Shown here piece after piece: positions 5,366-7,207 of a DNA stretch of 7,207 nt. The notes below the pieces were generated by a model. It was not told the DNA's origin. It ran no database searches and was given only the letters and a program-made list of their open reading frames with translations. How positions within the stretch are numbered: the first letter of the stretch is position 1; each line of letters begins with the position of its first letter. The DNA lies in contig JAISBG010000344.1 in assembly GCA_031266315.1 (NCBI GenBank), positions 1 to 7,207 of the forward strand. Direction: 5' to 3'. A program made the translations under genes and the position numbers. This stretch comes from Planctomycetaceae bacterium. Its GTDB lineage: Bacteria > Planctomycetota > Planctomycetia > Pirellulales > Thermoguttaceae.

Positions 5366-5463
5366 ATTACACATTGCCTCTTGCGAGGGCGAAGGAAATT
5401 TTTACAATAATTACGTGAATAGGTATAAATTAAATAGACAGTTACGATTAATTAATAGGTTTG

Positions 5464-6648
5464 TTATTTTAGCGTACTCATATCAATTACGTACCGAAAC
5501 GGAACTTCTCCGGCAATAATTTTTTTGTACGCTTTATCAATTTCAGCGGCGTTCGCTTTGATCAATTCCACTTTAGGATAAATATTTTTTGATACGGAAT
5601 AATCAAGCATTTCCTGTGTTTCTTTGATGCCGCCGATTAGTGAACCGTAAATTTTTCGGTTGGCATTGCCCAACGGCAGTTTTGAAATGTTGATATTGGA
5701 GTTCGGCGGCAACCCTACAACCGCCATCTCACCGCCCAACTTCAACATCCGAATATACAACATCGGATCATAATCAACCGGAATTGTTGTAATAATAAAA
5801 TCCATCGTGTTGTTCAATCCTTCCATTTCCTGCGGATTACGAACATTTACGTAACGTTTTGCTCCCATACGTTCAGCGGCTTCGCGTTTTTGGTCGTTTA
5901 CATCAAATACTGTTACGTCCACATTCAGGTCAACCAGATATTGAACCGCCATGTGTCCCAATCCGCCGAATCCGGCAACTCCCGCTTTGTCTCCGGGTTT
6001 TACGTTACTAAATTTAATCGGCGACCATGTGGTAATTCCGGCACAAAGTAACGGGGCAACTTTTTGAATATCCGCGTTTTTCGGAATCTTAATCGCGAAG
6101 TTCTCTGAAACAATAATTTTGTTTGAGTAACCGCCCATCGTTATTTCATTTTCGTGATAATAATCCTTTGAGTTGTAAGTAAAAACGGTTCCGTTTTCAC
6201 AAAATTGCTCTTTGCCCGCCAAGCAGGAACTGCATTTTCCGCAAGCATTCACCATACAACCCACACCGGCAAAATCACCAACGTTGAATTTAGTTACGTT
6301 TTCGCCTGTTTTCGTAACACGTCCCGCAATTTCATGTCCGGGAATCATGGGATAGTGTGTATGAATACCGAAATTGGCTTGCTCATCCCATACCGCGTGC
6401 AAATCGCTGTGACAAATTCCCGCGTACAAAATCTCAATCTGAATGTCATTGCCGCCAACCGCATGACGTGTAAATTCATGCGTGTGAAAATGACCCTCAT
6501 GAGAATAGACCGCAAAACCTTTGGCAGGTACACGATGCGTTTGCGAATCATTTTGTTGCGCATCGGCAAAATTAATCGCCATAATTAACGCAACAACAAT
6601 ACAGAACGTTTTCCGGTTCGACAAAAATGTTAAATTTGTCATGTTCAA
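5464..6648 (-). CDS. Zinc-dependent alcohol dehydrogenase (YahK/CAD type) with N-terminal export signal
   Basis: Medium-chain dehydrogenase/reductase interconverting alcohols and aldehydes with NAD(P)H. Residue numbers count from TTG 6648. Catalytic zinc ligands are Cys79-His80, His105-Glu106 (GHEIAGRV) and Cys202 (LLCAGITTWSP). Structural zinc Cys are 136, 139, 142 and 150. The Rossmann motif is GFGGLG (226-231). GGIKETQEMLDY near 339-350 is typical of the YahK/CAD branch. About 40 residues precede the catalytic domain: polar MNMTNLTFLSNRK, hydrophobic FCIVVALIMAINF, then ADA before QQND, a classic signal-peptide layout with RKTF loosely like a Tat motif. Asp249 (VFDVND) ends the second beta-strand, where YahK has Thr; this hints at NAD rather than NADP. 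TTG 6648 has AAGGA nine bases upstream; ATG 6642 is the alternative. Known relatives are mostly cytosolic, so the signal is unusual. Confidence 0.93.
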   Translation of the reverse strand: MNMTNLTFLSNRKTFCIVVALIMAINFADAQQNDSQTHRVPAKGFAVYSHEGHFHTHEFTRHAVGGNDIQIEILYAGICHSDLHAVWDEQANFGIHTHYPMIPGHEIAGRVTKTGENVTKFNVGDFAGVGCMVNACGKCSSCLAGKEQFCENGTVFTYNSKDYYHENEITMGGYSNKIIVSENFAIKIPKNADIQKVAPLLCAGITTWSPIKFSNVKPGDKAGVAGFGGLGHMAVQYLVDLNVDVTVFDVNDQKREAAERMGAKRYVNVRNPQEMEGLNNTMDFIITTIPVDYDPMLYIRMLKLGGEMAVVGLPPNSNINISKLPLGNANRKIYGSLIGGIKETQEMLDYSVSKNIYPKVELIKANAAEIDKAYKKIIAGEVPFRYVIDMSTLK

Positions 6649-6695
6649 ATTTTTCTTTCCTTTGAGGTTTTTTCAAATTCATTCTGAAGTACGAA

Positions 6696-6729
6696 AAACA
6701 CGTTTTTTAATTGCGGCAATGCCGTGTTT
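6696..6729 (-). terminator. Possible terminator after the beta-helix gene
   Basis: Minus strand: AAACACG (6729-6723), then about 20 bases containing a small CGG/CCG hairpin, then CGTGTTT (6702-6696) continuing into two more T residues before CG. The T-run is short and the loop long, so termination is uncertain. It lies between the beta-helix stop and the dehydrogenase start, where a boundary would be expected. The rest of the 100-base gap shows no convincing promoter. Confidence 0.35.
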
Positions 6730-6748
6730 GGGTTAATGGATTAATAAT

Positions 6749-7207
6749 TTATCTTGCACGATAATCGAAAATTTTATTTTTAATTGTCTCTTGAAACAGT
6801 TCTGTAATTTTATCTTTGGTTTCTGTTTCATTTTGTTTCAGAGTGATATTTTCTTTGGGCGTGCTGTTGTAAGTTACCAATTCCGGTTTTTCTTTGTTGC
6901 GTGAGAAGAAATTGTTTTCTACAAGATTTTTTCCCGCACGGTGAAAACGGAGAGGCGGTTGAAATGTATCAACAATAAGATTGAAATCAATCGTGAAATC
7001 AGTCGTGCCTTCATCAAGGAACATTCCGTTACTTTCGGCACGTCCGGCGTTGCGCGGAATATCGTGAATGTTGTTGAATGCTAATCGCGAACCGGGTTGC
7101 CGACCAAGCGTGTAAATCGCTCCGCCGTCGGAAAGGAGTTGCATACAATGATGTAAATGACAACCAAGAACCATGTTTTCCTTCGCAACCGTCGGCGAAT
7201 CATTCCA
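6749..7207 (-). CDS. Right-handed beta-helix protein, C-terminal part (cut by window edge)
   Basis: The frame is open through the right edge with no stop, so the gene starts outside; 152 residues are visible. An in-frame ATG at 7174 is internal, since WNDSPTVAKEN continues naturally before it. The sequence shows repeated short beta-strand coils with Asn ladders typical of parallel beta-helix (pectate-lyase-fold) proteins: LSDGGAIYTLGRQPGS, LAFNNIHDI, NGMFLDEGTTDFTIDFNLI and NLVENNFFSRN. Such proteins are usually secreted carbohydrate-binding or carbohydrate-cleaving enzymes, but no catalytic residues can be assigned here. The last ~45 residues leave the repeat and become Lys/Glu/Thr-rich, ending IKNKIFDYRAR. 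A CHLHHC cluster lies near the visible N-terminal side. Substrate is unknown. Confidence 0.85.
   Translation of the reverse strand, partial: WNDSPTVAKENMVLGCHLHHCMQLLSDGGAIYTLGRQPGSRLAFNNIHDIPRNAGRAESNGMFLDEGTTDFTIDFNLIVDTFQPPLRFHRAGKNLVENNFFSRNKEKPELVTYNSTPKENITLKQNETETKDKITELFQETIKNKIFDYRAR

Larger units (their letters stand above)
5265..5446. mobile_element. MITE-like element with 22-bp terminal inverted repeats
   Basis: The ends at 5265-5286 and 5425-5446 are inverted copies with 21 of 22 bases identical (CGTAAC-K-GTCTATTTAATTTAT on the inward strand). Weaker similarity continues inward. The 182-bp unit is non-coding and contains two hairpins, at 5321-5333 and 5344-5365. Size, terminal repeats and lack of coding sequence fit a miniature inverted-repeat element, but no target-site duplication is clear and no transposase is in the window. 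It could equally be a long RNA stem. Confidence 0.45.

Noticed and set aside
4986..5460. Recurring AATAGGT motif (4986, 5418, 5454 and 1765)
   Set aside because: Short, AT-rich, irregularly spaced, and without a consistent relation to gene starts.

Overview
The window is about 40% GC by eye. It carries six coding regions, all on the minus strand, so transcription runs from the right edge to the left. The organism looks like a Gram-negative-type bacterium: it has a predicted exported oxidoreductase, a membrane-anchored small protein, a right-handed beta-helix protein and a sugar-nucleotide SDR. The beta-helix protein, the sparse Shine-Dalgarno use, a near-consensus sigma-54 promoter and a repeat-rich intergenic region would fit a low-GC Planctomycetes/PVC lineage. 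That placement is inference and not secure.

Region by region, in transcription order (right to left). At the right edge is the C-terminal part of a right-handed beta-helix protein (6749-7207, cut by the edge). Next is a medium-chain zinc alcohol dehydrogenase of the YahK/cinnamyl-alcohol-dehydrogenase type that carries an N-terminal export signal (5464-6648). A 622-base non-coding island follows (4842-5463), built of nested inverted repeats: a 190-bp element with 53-bp arms, a 182-bp element with 22-bp ends, and several strong hairpins. Then come an extended SDR sugar-nucleotide enzyme with UDP-glucuronate-decarboxylase-like catalytic residues (3873-4841), a 101-residue single-pass membrane protein of unknown function (3493-3798), and a roughly 500-residue HTH protein of a poorly described family (1875-3371). 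Just upstream of the HTH gene are three 16-bp dyads spaced exactly 22 bp apart. The HTH gene ends at a good intrinsic terminator. The last unit is metN-metI (58-1472), the ATPase and permease of a methionine ABC importer, coupled by a TAATG overlap.

The 400-base region upstream of metN is dense with regulatory-looking sequence. It has a near-perfect sigma-54 -24/-12 element, two pairs of TTGYCAAT repeats at enhancer distance (which could instead be sigma-70 -35 boxes), an inverted repeat, and a direct repeat of AGGGACA boxes near the start codon. MetN lacks the C-terminal NIL/ACT-like domain that senses methionine in the enterobacterial protein.

No complete new multi-gene system is evident. 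The least explained items are the HTH protein with its 22-bp-phased dyads, the exported alcohol dehydrogenase, the sigma-54-type promoter on a methionine transporter, and the inverted-repeat island.
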